DNA of 64,000 nt, taken from contig JBBQCD010000005.1 of NCBI GenBank assembly GCA_038318385.1, positions 1 to 64,000 of the forward strand, in the 5' to 3' direction. The notes under the pieces are model-generated. The model saw only the letters and a program-made list of their open reading frames with translations. It ran no database searches and was not told the origin of the DNA. Below are positions 52,444 through 61,896 of this stretch, piece after piece; within the stretch, counting starts at the first letter, position 1, and each line of letters opens with the position of its first letter. The position numbers were made by a program, and so were the translations under genes. The stretch is from Schlegelella_A sp038318385 (lineage in GTDB: Bacteria; Pseudomonadota; Gammaproteobacteria; Burkholderiales; Burkholderiaceae_C).

Positions 52444-53265
52444 ATGCAGAGCCTTCCGTGGATCGTCGCCCTCATCGCCTTGGTGCTGCTCGGTGCAGTG
52501 CTGATTGCATGGGCTATCAGGTCGCGCGGCCCAAAGAAACCACCTCCGTTGCCGACTGAGTGGGCACTTACAGCCCGCCCCGTCTTCTCGACCGACGAGC
52601 GGCGCGTCTACCGTCTTCTGCGTGAGGCCCTGCCGCATCACATCGTCCTGTCGAAACTGCCTCTGGTGCGGTTTTGCCAACCCAACGAACCGACGGAAGT
52701 CCGCTACTGGTTCGAGTTGCTCGGCGCCCATCACGTCACCTTCGCCATTTGCAGCGCCAACGGTCGAGTCCTGGCCGCACTCGACCTCGACACCGACCGG
52801 AACAACTCACGCAGGATCCTGCAGATCAAGCAGTCGGTGCTGGGCGCCTGTCGCGTGCGTTACCTGCGCTGCCCCGTCGACAACCTGCCAACCGTCGCCG
52901 AATTGCAGTTGCTGGTGCCCAGCAGTGCCGGGCCGGCGCGCGGCCCTCAGCCTCCGGCAGCGCCCCCCCACGACATCCATGCGGCGCGCGACATCCTCTC
53001 GACCACGGTCGCGACCCGGCGCGCCGAGCGCTCGGCTCTCTGGCACGACTCGACCTTGTTCCAGGACTCGTTCTTCGCTCCCGACAATCGCACGGACGGA
53101 TTTGGCAGCAGCGATTTCTCGCCCCTGCAGGGCACGCCTTCCCAGCGCGGGGCGCTCTCCTCCAACGGCCATGCGGGAGCCCATCGGTCTGCCGAAAGGC
53201 CTGGCGACGAGACGGGCGGGGTCGTGGTGGAAGCCTCGAAGTACTCTTCCCGCTCGCGTCATTGA
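52444..53265 (+). CDS. Membrane-anchored DUF2726 protein
   Basis: 273 residues. One N-terminal membrane helix (about 5-26) precedes a DUF2726 domain (about 43-160): RPVFSTDERRVYRLLREALPHHIVLSKLPLVRFCQ, YWFELLGAHHVTFAICSANGRVLAALDLD. DUF2726 is related to restriction-endonuclease-like domains and appears as a fused domain in several nucleases, though this protein's role is unknown. The C-terminal 100 residues look disordered. The ATG at 52444 is preferred to 52417 because the membrane helix follows at once. Confidence 0.8.
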   Translation: MQSLPWIVALIALVLLGAVLIAWAIRSRGPKKPPPLPTEWALTARPVFSTDERRVYRLLREALPHHIVLSKLPLVRFCQPNEPTEVRYWFELLGAHHVTFAICSANGRVLAALDLDTDRNNSRRILQIKQSVLGACRVRYLRCPVDNLPTVAELQLLVPSSAGPARGPQPPAAPPHDIHAARDILSTTVATRRAERSALWHDSTLFQDSFFAPDNRTDGFGSSDFSPLQGTPSQRGALSSNGHAGAHRSAERPGDETGGVVVEASKYSSRSRH

Positions 53266-53314
53266 CGACGGGGTCGAGGCGCGCCGCGACAGCCCCGGCG
53301 CGTAGCATCGGCGC

Positions 53315-54370
53315 ATGCCCAGCGACTTGCCGGAAGACTCCCGACCCTACGCGGACCTGAATCCCGCCGTCGTACTCGACGCCCTCGACAGCGTCGGCAT
53401 GCGGGGCGACGGTCGACTGATCCAGCTGAACTCGTACGAGAACCGCGTGTTCCAGGTCTTCCTGGAAGAGGGTCGCGTCGTCGTGGCCAAGTTCTACCGG
53501 CCCGGTCGCTGGACCGATGCGCAGATCCTCGAAGAGCATGCCTTCGCCATCGAGCTCGCCGAAGCGGAGATCCCTGTCGCGGCGCCTCTTCGACTTGAAT
53601 CCACGGCCCCTTCGATCCATGCTGACCGGACCATACTGACCGGACCGACCCTAGGGCGCTTCACGGCGGAAACCGGCACCTATCGGTTCGGTGTCTGCGA
53701 CCGCATCACCGGTCGCGCGCCGGAGCTCGAGGATCCCGACACGCTGGAATGGATCGGTCGCTTCGTCGGCAGGATCCACGCTGTCGGTGCGCGTGCGCCG
53801 TTTTCGCATCGCCAGACGCTCGACCCCGAGACCTTCGGGCGCGCCAATCGGGACTGGCTGCTCGCCACCGACCTGATTCCGCCCGATGCCCTGCCCGACT
53901 GGCGCGACGTCACCGCGCAGGCAATCGAGGCGGTGGAGGCCGCGTTCGCCCAGGGCGAAGCCCCTCGCAACGTACGCCTGCATGGGGACTGCCATCTCGG
54001 AAACATCTTGTGGAACGGCGAAGGACCGCACTTCGTCGACCTCGACGACGCCGTCAACGGACCGGCGGTGCAGGACCTGTGGATGCTGTTGTCGGGCGAT
54101 CGCGGTGCGCAGACGCGGCAGCTCTCTGCAGTGCTCGAAGGTTACCGCGGCTTCATGGACTTCGACGCGCTCGAGCTGCGCCTGGTCGAACCGCTGCGCA
54201 CGCTGCGCATCATCCATCACAGCGCCTGGATCGCCAGGCGCTGGAGCGACCCGGCGTTCCCGATCGCCTTTCCGTGGTTCGAGAGCCCCGCCTACTGGGC
54301 CGAGCAGACGACGCGATTGCGCGAGCAACTCGTCGCCATGGCCGAGCCGCCGCTCGTCTCCGACCTGTAG
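53315..54370 (+). CDS. srkA: Stress response kinase A (YihE/RdoA family)
   Basis: 351 residues, a little longer than E. coli SrkA (328). It has the eukaryotic-like kinase fold: RLIQLNSYENRVFQV at the N-terminus, the catalytic loop RLHGDCHLGNILW (about 226-238), and HFVDLDDAVNGPAVQDLWMLL. In E. coli it counters MazEF-linked programmed death and envelope stress. It stands alone, 49 bases after the DUF2726 gene, and converges on htpG. Confidence 0.93.
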   Translation: MPSDLPEDSRPYADLNPAVVLDALDSVGMRGDGRLIQLNSYENRVFQVFLEEGRVVVAKFYRPGRWTDAQILEEHAFAIELAEAEIPVAAPLRLESTAPSIHADRTILTGPTLGRFTAETGTYRFGVCDRITGRAPELEDPDTLEWIGRFVGRIHAVGARAPFSHRQTLDPETFGRANRDWLLATDLIPPDALPDWRDVTAQAIEAVEAAFAQGEAPRNVRLHGDCHLGNILWNGEGPHFVDLDDAVNGPAVQDLWMLLSGDRGAQTRQLSAVLEGYRGFMDFDALELRLVEPLRTLRIIHHSAWIARRWSDPAFPIAFPWFESPAYWAEQTTRLREQLVAMAEPPLVSDL

Positions 54371-54473
54371 CCGCCGTCGCGCGCCGAGGGCTGCGCAACA
54401 CGAGCGCCGGGCATGGAAACCGCCCGGGTACGCTCGGACGCCTGCAGCCTTGCCGGTCAGGCAGCGGTGTCGG

Positions 54474-56354
54474 TCAGGCCGCCAGGAGCGAGTTGACGCG
54501 CCGGACGTAGGCCGCCGGGTCCTCCAGCTGCCCACCCTCGGCAAGCAACGCCTGGTCGAAGAGGATATGGGCGAGGGCGTCGAAGTGCTCACTCGATTCC
54601 AGCCGCTTGACGAGGGCGTGCTCGACATTGACCTCGAGGGTGGGAAGGCTCTTCGGCGTGCTCTGCCCGGCCTGCTTCAGCAGCCGCGCCAGGTGGCCGC
54701 TGACATCGCCCTCCTCGACCACCAGGCAGGCCGGCGAATCGACGAGGCGGGTCGTCACGCGCACGTCCTTGACGCGCTCTTTCAGCGCTTCCTGGAGCCG
54801 GTCGAGCGTCGGCTTCCAGGCCGCGCTCGCCTCCTCGACCTGCTTCTTCTCGGCCTCGTCCTGCAGCTTGCCGAGATCGACTCCGCCCTTGGCCACGCTC
54901 TGCAAGGGCTTGCCGTCGAACTCGTAGAGGTGGCTCAGCAGCCACTCGTCGACCCGGTCGATCAGCAGCAGCACCTCGATTCCCTTCTTGCGGAAGATCT
55001 CGAGCTGCGGGCTGTTGCGCGCAGTCGCCAGGCTGTCGGCGGTGATGTAGTAGATCGCTTCCTGCCCCTCCTTCATGCGGCCGACGTAATCGGTGAAGGA
55101 AACGCCTTCGTCGGCGTGGGTCGAGGCGAAGCGCAGCAGCTTGGCGAGTCGCTCATGGTTCGCATGATCCTCGCCGATGCCCTCCTTGAGCACCGGGCCG
55201 AACTCCTTCCAGAACGCCGCGTACTTGGCCCGCTCGGCCTCGTTCTCGTGCTCGGCCAGCGCCTCGAGCATCGACAGCACGCGCTTGGTCGAGCCCTCGC
55301 GGATCGCCTTGACGTCGCGGCTTTCCTGCAGCAGCTCGCGCGAGACATTGAGCGGCAGGTCGGCACTGTCGATGACGCCCTTGACGAAGCGCAGGTAGAC
55401 CGGCATCAGCGCCTCGGCATCGTCCATGACGAAGACGCGCTTGACGTACAGCTTGACGCCGCCACGCTTGTCGCGGTTCCATAGGTCGAACGGCGCCTTC
55501 GCCGGGATGTAGAGGAGCTGGGTGTACTCGGTGCGCCCCTCGACCCTGTTGTGGGTGTAGCTGAGCGGGGCCTCGGTGTCGTAGCTGATCTGCTTGTAGA
55601 ACTCGACGTACTGCTCCTCGGTGATGTCGCTCTTGCTGCGGGTCCAGATAGCCGCCGCCTTGTTGACGGGAGCCCACTCGTCCTTCACCACCTGCTCCTT
55701 GGCCTCGGGGTCCCACTCCTCCTTCTGCATCAGGATGGGCAGCGAGATGTGGTCGGAGTACTTGCCGATGATGGCCTTGAGCTTCCAGGTCGAGAGGAAT
55801 TCGTCCTCGCCCTCGCGCAGGTGCAAGGTGACGCTCGTGCCGCGCGCCGGGCGGGTGATGGTCTCGACCTCGAAGTCGCCCGCGCCCTCGGACGTCCAGC
55901 GCACGCCTTCCTCGGGCGCGAGGCCGGCACGGCGCGACTCGACCGTGATGCGGTCGGCCACGATGAAGCCGCTGTAGAAGCCGACGCCGAACTGGCCGAT
56001 CAGCTGCGCATCCTTCTTCTGGTCGCCCTCGAGGGCCGACATGAACTCGCGCGTCCCGCTCTTGGCGATCGTGCCGAGGTTGGCGACCGCTTCCTCGGCC
56101 GACAGGCCGATGCCGTTGTCGGCGATCGTCACCGTCCGCGCCGCCTTGTCGAAGCTCACGCGAACCTCGAGATTGGGCGCGTCCTCGTAGTAATCGGAGT
56201 GGTCGAGGGCCTCGAAGCGCAGCTTGTCGCAGGCATCGGACGCGTTCGAGACCAACTCGCGCAGGAAGATCTCCTTGTTCGAGTACAGCGAATGGGTGAC
56301 GAGGTGCAGGATCTGCTTGACCTCGGCCTGGAAGGAAAGGGTTTGCTTGTCCAT
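54474..56354 (-). CDS. htpG: Molecular chaperone HtpG (Hsp90)
   Basis: 626 residues, normal for HtpG. The N-terminal ATPase domain (NASDACDKLRFEAL, ADNGIGLS, GQFGVGFYSGF), middle domain (about 230-500, with EDEFLSTWKLK and NVSRELLQESRD), and C-terminal dimerisation domain are all present. It begins MDKQTLSFQAEVKQILHLVTHSLYSNKEIFLRELVSN, as is typical. No heat-shock promoter is clear upstream. Confidence 0.97.
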   Translation of the reverse strand: MDKQTLSFQAEVKQILHLVTHSLYSNKEIFLRELVSNASDACDKLRFEALDHSDYYEDAPNLEVRVSFDKAARTVTIADNGIGLSAEEAVANLGTIAKSGTREFMSALEGDQKKDAQLIGQFGVGFYSGFIVADRITVESRRAGLAPEEGVRWTSEGAGDFEVETITRPARGTSVTLHLREGEDEFLSTWKLKAIIGKYSDHISLPILMQKEEWDPEAKEQVVKDEWAPVNKAAAIWTRSKSDITEEQYVEFYKQISYDTEAPLSYTHNRVEGRTEYTQLLYIPAKAPFDLWNRDKRGGVKLYVKRVFVMDDAEALMPVYLRFVKGVIDSADLPLNVSRELLQESRDVKAIREGSTKRVLSMLEALAEHENEAERAKYAAFWKEFGPVLKEGIGEDHANHERLAKLLRFASTHADEGVSFTDYVGRMKEGQEAIYYITADSLATARNSPQLEIFRKKGIEVLLLIDRVDEWLLSHLYEFDGKPLQSVAKGGVDLGKLQDEAEKKQVEEASAAWKPTLDRLQEALKERVKDVRVTTRLVDSPACLVVEEGDVSGHLARLLKQAGQSTPKSLPTLEVNVEHALVKRLESSEHFDALAHILFDQALLAEGGQLEDPAAYVRRVNSLLAA

Positions 56355-56529
56355 GGCGGTGTTCTCGACGGTTTCGAAAGGGTGGCGGCGACTCGCGGCA
56401 CAATGCCGGCCGAAGCGCGACCGTAGCGGCCGACATGGCGCCGGATCGACGACTTTCAAGCCCTCGCGCTCCTAGAATCGATGCGCACTCAGGCGGGGAC
56501 CGGATGATACGTAGGCAGTTTCCAAGGGC

Positions 56530-57327
56530 ATGAGAACGATCCGCGCCACCCGCTACGTCACGCCGCTGCGCGAGGGCGGTTCGCTGCCGGCGATCGTCGA
56601 GGCCGATGACGACGGTCTCTACGTCCTCAAGTTCCGCGGCGCCGGCCAGGGACCGCGCGCGCTGATCGCCGAACTCGTGGCCGGTGAGCTCGCGCGCGCC
56701 TGCGGTCTCCCGGTGCCGGAGATCGTCTTCGCCCTGCTGGACGCCGATCTCGCCCGCACCGAGCCGGACCCGGAGATCCAGGACCTGATCCGCGCCAGCG
56801 CCGACCTCGTGGACGGCAGCGCCGGCCTCAACCTCGCGCTCGACTACTTGCCCGGATCGATCACCTTCGACCCGCTCTCGTTCAAACCCGACGCCGAGCT
56901 CGCTTCGCGGATCGTCTGGTTCGACGCCTTCACGAGCAACATCGACCGCACGGCGCGCAACGCCAACATGCTGGTCTGGCATGGCAAGCTCTGGCTCATC
57001 GACCACGGCGCCGCGCTCTACTTCCACCATTCGCCGCGCGATTTCGTCGAGCGCGCGGCGGCGCCCTTCGAGGCGATCAAGGATCACGTGCTGCTGCCGT
57101 TGGCAAGCCGCCTCGACGACGCCGATCTCGCGATGACCGCCCTGCTCACGCCCGCGGTCGTCGCGGAGATCGTCGAGCTGATCCCCGACGCCTGGCTCGA
57201 CGGCGACCCGCAGGTGGCGAGCAAGGTGTCGCAACGGGACGCCTACACGGCCTACTTCGCGCGCCGCCTTCAGGCACCGCGCGCCTTCGTCCAGGAGGCG
57301 GCCCGTGCCCGATCGCTGCACGTATGA
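56530..57327 (+). CDS. HipA-like kinase-fold protein
   Basis: 265 residues. It has the shortened HipA-like kinase domain seen in stand-alone proteins paired with DUF3037. The ATP lysine is in LYVLKFRG (about residue 37), a Glu is in LIAELVAGELARACGLPVPE, the catalytic loop is SNIDRTARNANMLVWHG, and the metal-binding Asp is in LWLIDHGAALYFHH. All kinase positions are therefore present. HipA itself phosphorylates a tRNA synthetase, but no HipB-like antitoxin is here. It overlaps the DUF3037 gene by 23 bases. The substrate is unknown. Confidence 0.85.
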   Translation: MRTIRATRYVTPLREGGSLPAIVEADDDGLYVLKFRGAGQGPRALIAELVAGELARACGLPVPEIVFALLDADLARTEPDPEIQDLIRASADLVDGSAGLNLALDYLPGSITFDPLSFKPDAELASRIVWFDAFTSNIDRTARNANMLVWHGKLWLIDHGAALYFHHSPRDFVERAAAPFEAIKDHVLLPLASRLDDADLAMTALLTPAVVAEIVELIPDAWLDGDPQVASKVSQRDAYTAYFARRLQAPRAFVQEAARARSLHV

Positions 57328-57697
57328 CTACGCGATCGTGCGTGTCGTGCCGCGCGTCGAGCGTGGCGAGTTCGTCAACGTCGGCGCGATCGTCTCATCC
57401 GACGCCGTCGGCCATCTCGCCGCGGGCTTCGCCGTCGACGCGGCGAGGCTGCGCGCGCTCGACCCCGCGATCGACTTGGCCGCCGTGAACGCCGCGCTCG
57501 CCGCGATCTCCGCCATCTGCACGGGCGGCGCGGCCGCCGGAGCCATCGGCCGCCTGCCGCTGCGCGAGCGATTCCACTGGCTGGTCGCGCCGCGCAGCAC
57601 GATGATCCAGACCTCGGCGGTGCACACCGGCCGCTGCGACGATCTCGCCGCCACGCTCGAACAGCTCCTCGACCGCATGGTCCGGACGGCCCCGTGA
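57305..57697 (+). CDS. DUF3037 protein
   Basis: 130 residues, GTG start. It matches DUF3037 from end to end: YDYAIVRVVPRVERGEFVNVGAIVSS, ALDPAIDL, and LRERFHWLVAPRSTMIQTSAVHTGRCDDL. The family has no known biochemical role but is commonly encoded next to a HipA-like kinase, as here. The 23-base overlap implies translational coupling, so the two proteins probably act together. Confidence 0.88.
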   Translation: MPDRCTYDYAIVRVVPRVERGEFVNVGAIVSSDAVGHLAAGFAVDAARLRALDPAIDLAAVNAALAAISAICTGGAAAGAIGRLPLRERFHWLVAPRSTMIQTSAVHTGRCDDLAATLEQLLDRMVRTAP

Positions 57698-57808
57698 GGA
57701 GGCGACGAAAGGGCGTGTGGAAAGTGAGCCCGGTCGCTTTGGATTGCGAACCTGGGACACAGCGACGCCGCGACTAGCGCCGTGCACGCTGCGTGGGAAA
57801 ATCTTGCG

Positions 57809-59362
57809 ATGAAAGCCCCCGACCCCGTCGTCGATGCGGCCCCGTTCCGGGCGATCGCCGAGCTGATCCGCGAACATGCCCGGGCCCGCCCGCGACAACT
57901 CGCCGTGGCGCAAGGCGAGGAGCGTCTCGACTACGCCGCGCTCGACGCCCTGATGGATCGCGTTGCCGCAGCGTTGCAGCGCGACGGCCTGCGTCCCGGC
58001 CACGACACGATCGCCATCTGCGCCCGCTCGTCGCCGACCTACGCGGCGCTTTTTCTCGGCGCGCTGCGCGCCGGTGTCGCGGTGGCGCCGCTGGCCCCGT
58101 CGGTGACGCCGCAGAGCTTCGCCTCGATGCTCGCGGACGCCGCGCCGCGGTTCCTGTTCGCGGATTCGGAAGCCCTCGGCGCGCTCGGCGATGCGCCGCC
58201 TGCGGTCGAGTGCATCGCCCTGGACGACCGCTCGCCGGGCGGTGCACTGCAGGACTGGCTCGCCCCGCCCGGAACCACGCCGACGGCGGTCGAAGCCCGG
58301 CCGCAGTGGCCGTTCAACATCATCTATTCGTCGGGTACGACCGGCACGCCGAAGGGCATCGTCCAGTCGCACGGCATGCGCTGGTCGCACGTCGAGCGCG
58401 GCGCCACCTACGCCTACAGTCCCGACACGGTGACGCTGCTGGCCACACCGCTGTACTCGAACACCACGCTGGTCGTGTTCTTCCCGACGCTGGCCTTCGG
58501 CGGCAGCGTCCTGCTGATGCCGAAGTTCGACGCAGCCGGCTACCTGGTGCTGGCCGAGCAGTGCCGTGTCACCCACACGATGCTGGTTCCGGTGCAGTAC
58601 CAGCGCATCATGGCGCTGGCCGATTTCGATCGCCATGATCTGACCTCGTTCCGCTTCAAGTTCTGCACGAGCGCGCCGTTCGCGGCCGCACTGAAGGCCG
58701 ACGTGGTGCGGCGCTGGCCGGGCGGCCTGATCGAGTTCTACGGCATGACCGAAGGCGGCGGCACCTGCATCCTCGCCGCGCACGAGCATCCGACCAAGTT
58801 GCACACCGTCGGCCAGCCTGCGCTCGGCCACGACATCCGCCTGATCGACGACGACGGCCGCGAGCTTCCTCCGGGCGCCACCGGCGAGGTCGTCGGCCAC
58901 TCGCGCGGCATGATGATCGGCTACCACGGTCGGCCGGAGAAGACCGCCGAGGCCGAATGGTTCGACCCGAGCGGCAAGCGCTTCATCCGCACCGGCGACG
59001 TCGGCCACTTCGATGCCGAAGGCTTCCTGACGCTGATGGATCGAAAGAAGGATCTCGTCATCAGCGGCGGCTTCAACATCTATCCGAGCGACCTCGAGGG
59101 GGTTCTGCGCGAGCACCCGGCGGTGGCCGATGTCGCGGTCGTCGGCGTGCCATCGGTGCAATGGGGCGAAACGCCCGTCGCCTTCGTCGTCCGGCAGCCG
59201 GCCCACGCGACCGAGCCCGCTGAACTGCTGCGCTGGGCCAACGAGCGCGTCGGCAAGACGCAGCGGCTCGCAGACCTGCGTTGTGTCGCCGAACTGCCCC
59301 GCAGCGCGATCGGCAAGGTGCTCAAGCGCGAACTTCGCGATGCGTATCGCGCAGAGGCTTGA
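57809..59362 (+). CDS. AMP-forming acyl-CoA ligase (class I adenylate-forming)
   Basis: 517 residues from the ATG at 57809; a GTG at 57782 is possible. P-loop YSSGTTGTPKG is near residues 173-183, FYGMTEGGGTCI near 310, RTGDVGHFDAEGFLTLMDRKKDLVISGGFNIYPSDLE near 395-430, and the C-terminal lysine is in SAIGKVLKREL. It is most like medium/short-chain or aryl acyl-CoA ligases. It converges on a CoA-transferase gene. The acid it activates is unknown. Confidence 0.9.
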   Translation: MKAPDPVVDAAPFRAIAELIREHARARPRQLAVAQGEERLDYAALDALMDRVAAALQRDGLRPGHDTIAICARSSPTYAALFLGALRAGVAVAPLAPSVTPQSFASMLADAAPRFLFADSEALGALGDAPPAVECIALDDRSPGGALQDWLAPPGTTPTAVEARPQWPFNIIYSSGTTGTPKGIVQSHGMRWSHVERGATYAYSPDTVTLLATPLYSNTTLVVFFPTLAFGGSVLLMPKFDAAGYLVLAEQCRVTHTMLVPVQYQRIMALADFDRHDLTSFRFKFCTSAPFAAALKADVVRRWPGGLIEFYGMTEGGGTCILAAHEHPTKLHTVGQPALGHDIRLIDDDGRELPPGATGEVVGHSRGMMIGYHGRPEKTAEAEWFDPSGKRFIRTGDVGHFDAEGFLTLMDRKKDLVISGGFNIYPSDLEGVLREHPAVADVAVVGVPSVQWGETPVAFVVRQPAHATEPAELLRWANERVGKTQRLADLRCVAELPRSAIGKVLKRELRDAYRAEA

Positions 59363-59381
59363 TCGATTGATCGATTGATCG
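59359..59381. repeat. Short tandem repeat over a stop codon
   Basis: TTGATCGA is repeated almost three times at the end of the acyl-CoA ligase gene; the stop codon TGA at 59360-59362 is part of the first unit. It may be a hot spot for slippage, but changes here would not alter the ligase frame because the stop comes first. Confidence 0.7.
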
Positions 59382-59448
59382 CCCAGTCACCGGAGGCCGG
59401 GTGGGCTGATCGCTGACGGCTGACCGTCCGGCTGCTCAAGGGTGTCGG

Positions 59449-60654
59449 TCAGACCGCCCCGGCCTCGCGCAGCGCCGCCACCGCCGCCGCGTCGTAGCCC
59501 AGCTCGACGAGGATCGCATCGGTGTGCTCGCCGAGCGCCGGGATCGGGTCCATCCGCGGCCCGCTGTCCCAGGTTCCGGGCGGCAGCATCGCCGGCAGCG
59601 GCCCGACCGAGGAGCCGACTTCGCGCCAGCGATCCCGGGCCTTGAGCTGCGGATGCTCCCAGACCTCGTGCATCGTGTTGACGCGGGCATTGGCGATCTG
59701 CGCGGCATCGAGTCGCGCGGCAAGCTCCGCGGCCGACAGGCCGGCGAAGGCCGCGACGATGATCGGCCGCAGCGCATCGATCGCCGCGACGCGCCGGGCA
59801 TTTCCGGCGAAGCGGGCATCCTCGGCGAGCGCCGGCTGCAGCAGCACCCTGGCGCAGAAACTGACCCATTCGCGCTCGTTCTGCAGGCCCAGCATGACGC
59901 TGCCGCCGTCGCCGGTGGGGAACGGACCGTACGGGTAGATCGTGGCGTGGGCGGCGCCGGTGCGCGGCGGCGGCGGTGCGCCATCGAAGGCGTAGTACAT
60001 CGGGTAGCTGGTCCACTCGGCCAGCGCCTCGAGCATCGAGATGTCGATGCGCTGGCCGCGTCCGGTGCGATCGCGCTGCAGCAGGGCGGCGAGGATGCTG
60101 GAGTAGGCATACATGCCGGCGGCGATGTCGGCGATGGACGCGCCCGCCTTGCACGGCTCCTCGGGCGTACCGGTGACGGACACGAAGCCGGCCTCGCTCT
60201 GGATCAGCAGGTCGTAGGCCTTCTTGTCACGATACGGTCCGGGGCGCAACGCGTCGTCGCCGTAGCCGGAGATGTCGCAGACGATCAACGATTGCTTGAG
60301 GCCGGCCAGGCGTTCGTAGCCCAGCCCCAAGCGCGCGGCCGCGCCCGGCGCGAGGTTCTGCACCACCACGTCGGCCTTCTCCAGCACCAGCCGCTCCAGG
60401 ATCTCGGCCGCCAGCGGATGCTTGACGTCCAGGGTCAGGCTCTCCTTGGAGCGGTTCGTCCAGACGAAATGCGAGGCCAGGCCGCGGACCCGCTCGTCGT
60501 AATGACGGGCGAAATCGCCGGTCCCCGGGCGCTCGATCTTGATGACGCGGGCGCCGAGGTCGGCGAGGTGGCGGGTCGCGAACGGCGCGGCGATTGCGTG
60601 CTCGAGGGTGACGACGGTCAGGCCTTGCAGCGGCTGCACGGGAGTTCCTTTCAC
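59449..60654 (-). CDS. Family III CoA-transferase (CaiB/BaiF)
   Basis: 401 residues. LQGLTVVTLEHAIAAPFATRHLADLGARVIKIERPGTGDFARHYD opens it, and SIADIAAGMYAYSSILAALLQRDRTGRG holds the catalytic Asp (about residue 174). It resembles the mesaconyl- and 2-methylfumaryl-CoA transferase branch more than formyl-CoA transferase, but the substrates are not certain. Its gene converges on the acyl-CoA ligase and diverges from the aldo/keto reductase. Confidence 0.9.
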   Translation of the reverse strand: MKGTPVQPLQGLTVVTLEHAIAAPFATRHLADLGARVIKIERPGTGDFARHYDERVRGLASHFVWTNRSKESLTLDVKHPLAAEILERLVLEKADVVVQNLAPGAAARLGLGYERLAGLKQSLIVCDISGYGDDALRPGPYRDKKAYDLLIQSEAGFVSVTGTPEEPCKAGASIADIAAGMYAYSSILAALLQRDRTGRGQRIDISMLEALAEWTSYPMYYAFDGAPPPPRTGAAHATIYPYGPFPTGDGGSVMLGLQNEREWVSFCARVLLQPALAEDARFAGNARRVAAIDALRPIIVAAFAGLSAAELAARLDAAQIANARVNTMHEVWEHPQLKARDRWREVGSSVGPLPAMLPPGTWDSGPRMDPIPALGEHTDAILVELGYDAAAVAALREAGAV

Positions 60655-60852
60655 TGACGGTGAGTCGCGGTGCGGCCGGAGTGGTGCACCTCAAGCGGCG
60701 ACGCCGTACCCGCCGATTGTCCGTCGCCACCGACGGTTTGCGTCCCGGAACCCGCAGGGCGGCGAGGACCACGGCGGATTGCACCAAAATGCACCCGCGC
60801 CGAACCGGTCCGGGTCGTCGCGCCGTTGTCGCCCACTGCCGGAAGGAATCCG
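60655..60852. promoter_or_regulatory. Divergent control region of the CoA-transferase and the reductase-amt pair
   Basis: It contains GGTGCACC (60683-60690) and the direct repeat TGCACC-AAAA-TGCACC (60780-60795). Half-sites of this kind resemble the TGCACC...GGTGCA sites bound by NtrC, and the amt gene downstream is a usual nitrogen-control target. The arrangement is not the full consensus, and no sigma-54 promoter was found. Confidence 0.35.
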
Positions 60853-61896
60853 ATGTCGAGCACCCCCACCCTGTCCACCGCACCGCTGGGCGCCAGCGGC
60901 CTGAAGGTCACGCCTCTGTGGCTCGGCACGATGATGTTCGGCGACCAGACCGACGAGCCCGAGGCTGCGCGCATCGTCGCCGCGGCGCGCGAAGCGGGTG
61001 TCAACGCGATCGACACCGCCAACGTCTACGCAGGGGGCGAGTCCGAGCGCATCACCGGGCGGCTCATCAAGGCCGATCGCGAGCACTGGGTGCTGGCGAG
61101 CAAGGTCGCCAACCCGACGGGTCCGGGCCCGAACGACCGCGGGCTCTCGCGCCGCCACGTACTCCAGGCCGTCGACGCCAGCCTGGCACGCCTGGGTACC
61201 GACTGGCTCGACGTGCTCTACCTGCACCGCGAGGACCCGACCACGCCGCTCGAGGAGACGCTGGCCGCCGTGGCGCACCTCATCGAACGCGGCAAGGTCC
61301 ATCACTTCGGCCTTTCGAACTACCGCGCCTGGCGCGTCGCCCGCGTCGCCGAGATCTGCAGGTCGATGGGCATCGCACCGCCGATCGTCTGCCAGCCGCC
61401 GTACAACGCGATGTCGCGGGCGATCGAGACCGAGCTGCTGCCATGCTGCGCGCACTACGGCATCGGCGTCGTGGCCTACAGCCCGCTCGCCCGCGGCGTG
61501 CTGAGCGGCAAGTACGCGCCGGGCGCGACGCCGCCGGAAGGCTCGCGCGCAGCCCGCAACGACACCCGCATCATGCAGACCGAGTTCCGCGCCGAATCGG
61601 TGGCACTGGCCCAGCGCATGGTCGAACATGCGCGCGAGCGCGGCCGCACGCCGACCGAGTACGCGCTCGGCTGGGTCTGGAACAACCGCCTGGTCCACGG
61701 CGTCATCGCCGGACCGCGAACCCTCGAGCAGTGGCAGGGCTATGTCGACGCGGTCGGCAAGCCGTTCGATGCCGAGGACGAGGCCTTCGTGGCCACGCTC
61801 GTGGCCGCCGGGCACGCCTCGACGCCGCACTACACCGATCCGCAGTATCCGGTGACCGGCCGGGTTCCGCGCACCGGCCCGGGAGACGCGGCATGA
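60853..61896 (+). CDS. Aldo/keto reductase
   Basis: 347 residues, a TIM-barrel NADPH-dependent reductase. Catalytic residues fit: Asp in NAIDTANVYAGGESERI with its Tyr, Lys in WVLASKVAN, and His in VLYLHREDPTTPLEETLAAV. The C-terminal AGPRTLEQWQGYVDAV is the usual cofactor-binding end. It reduces an aldehyde or ketone of unknown identity. AAGGAATC precedes the ATG. It overlaps amt by four bases, an unusual pairing. Confidence 0.92.
   Translation: MSSTPTLSTAPLGASGLKVTPLWLGTMMFGDQTDEPEAARIVAAAREAGVNAIDTANVYAGGESERITGRLIKADREHWVLASKVANPTGPGPNDRGLSRRHVLQAVDASLARLGTDWLDVLYLHREDPTTPLEETLAAVAHLIERGKVHHFGLSNYRAWRVARVAEICRSMGIAPPIVCQPPYNAMSRAIETELLPCCAHYGIGVVAYSPLARGVLSGKYAPGATPPEGSRAARNDTRIMQTEFRAESVALAQRMVEHARERGRTPTEYALGWVWNNRLVHGVIAGPRTLEQWQGYVDAVGKPFDAEDEAFVATLVAAGHASTPHYTDPQYPVTGRVPRTGPGDAA

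Noticed and set aside
60780..60795. TGCACC repeat as a proven NtrC site
   Set aside because: It is a direct repeat rather than the inverted consensus, and no sigma-54 promoter was found; kept only as a weak candidate.
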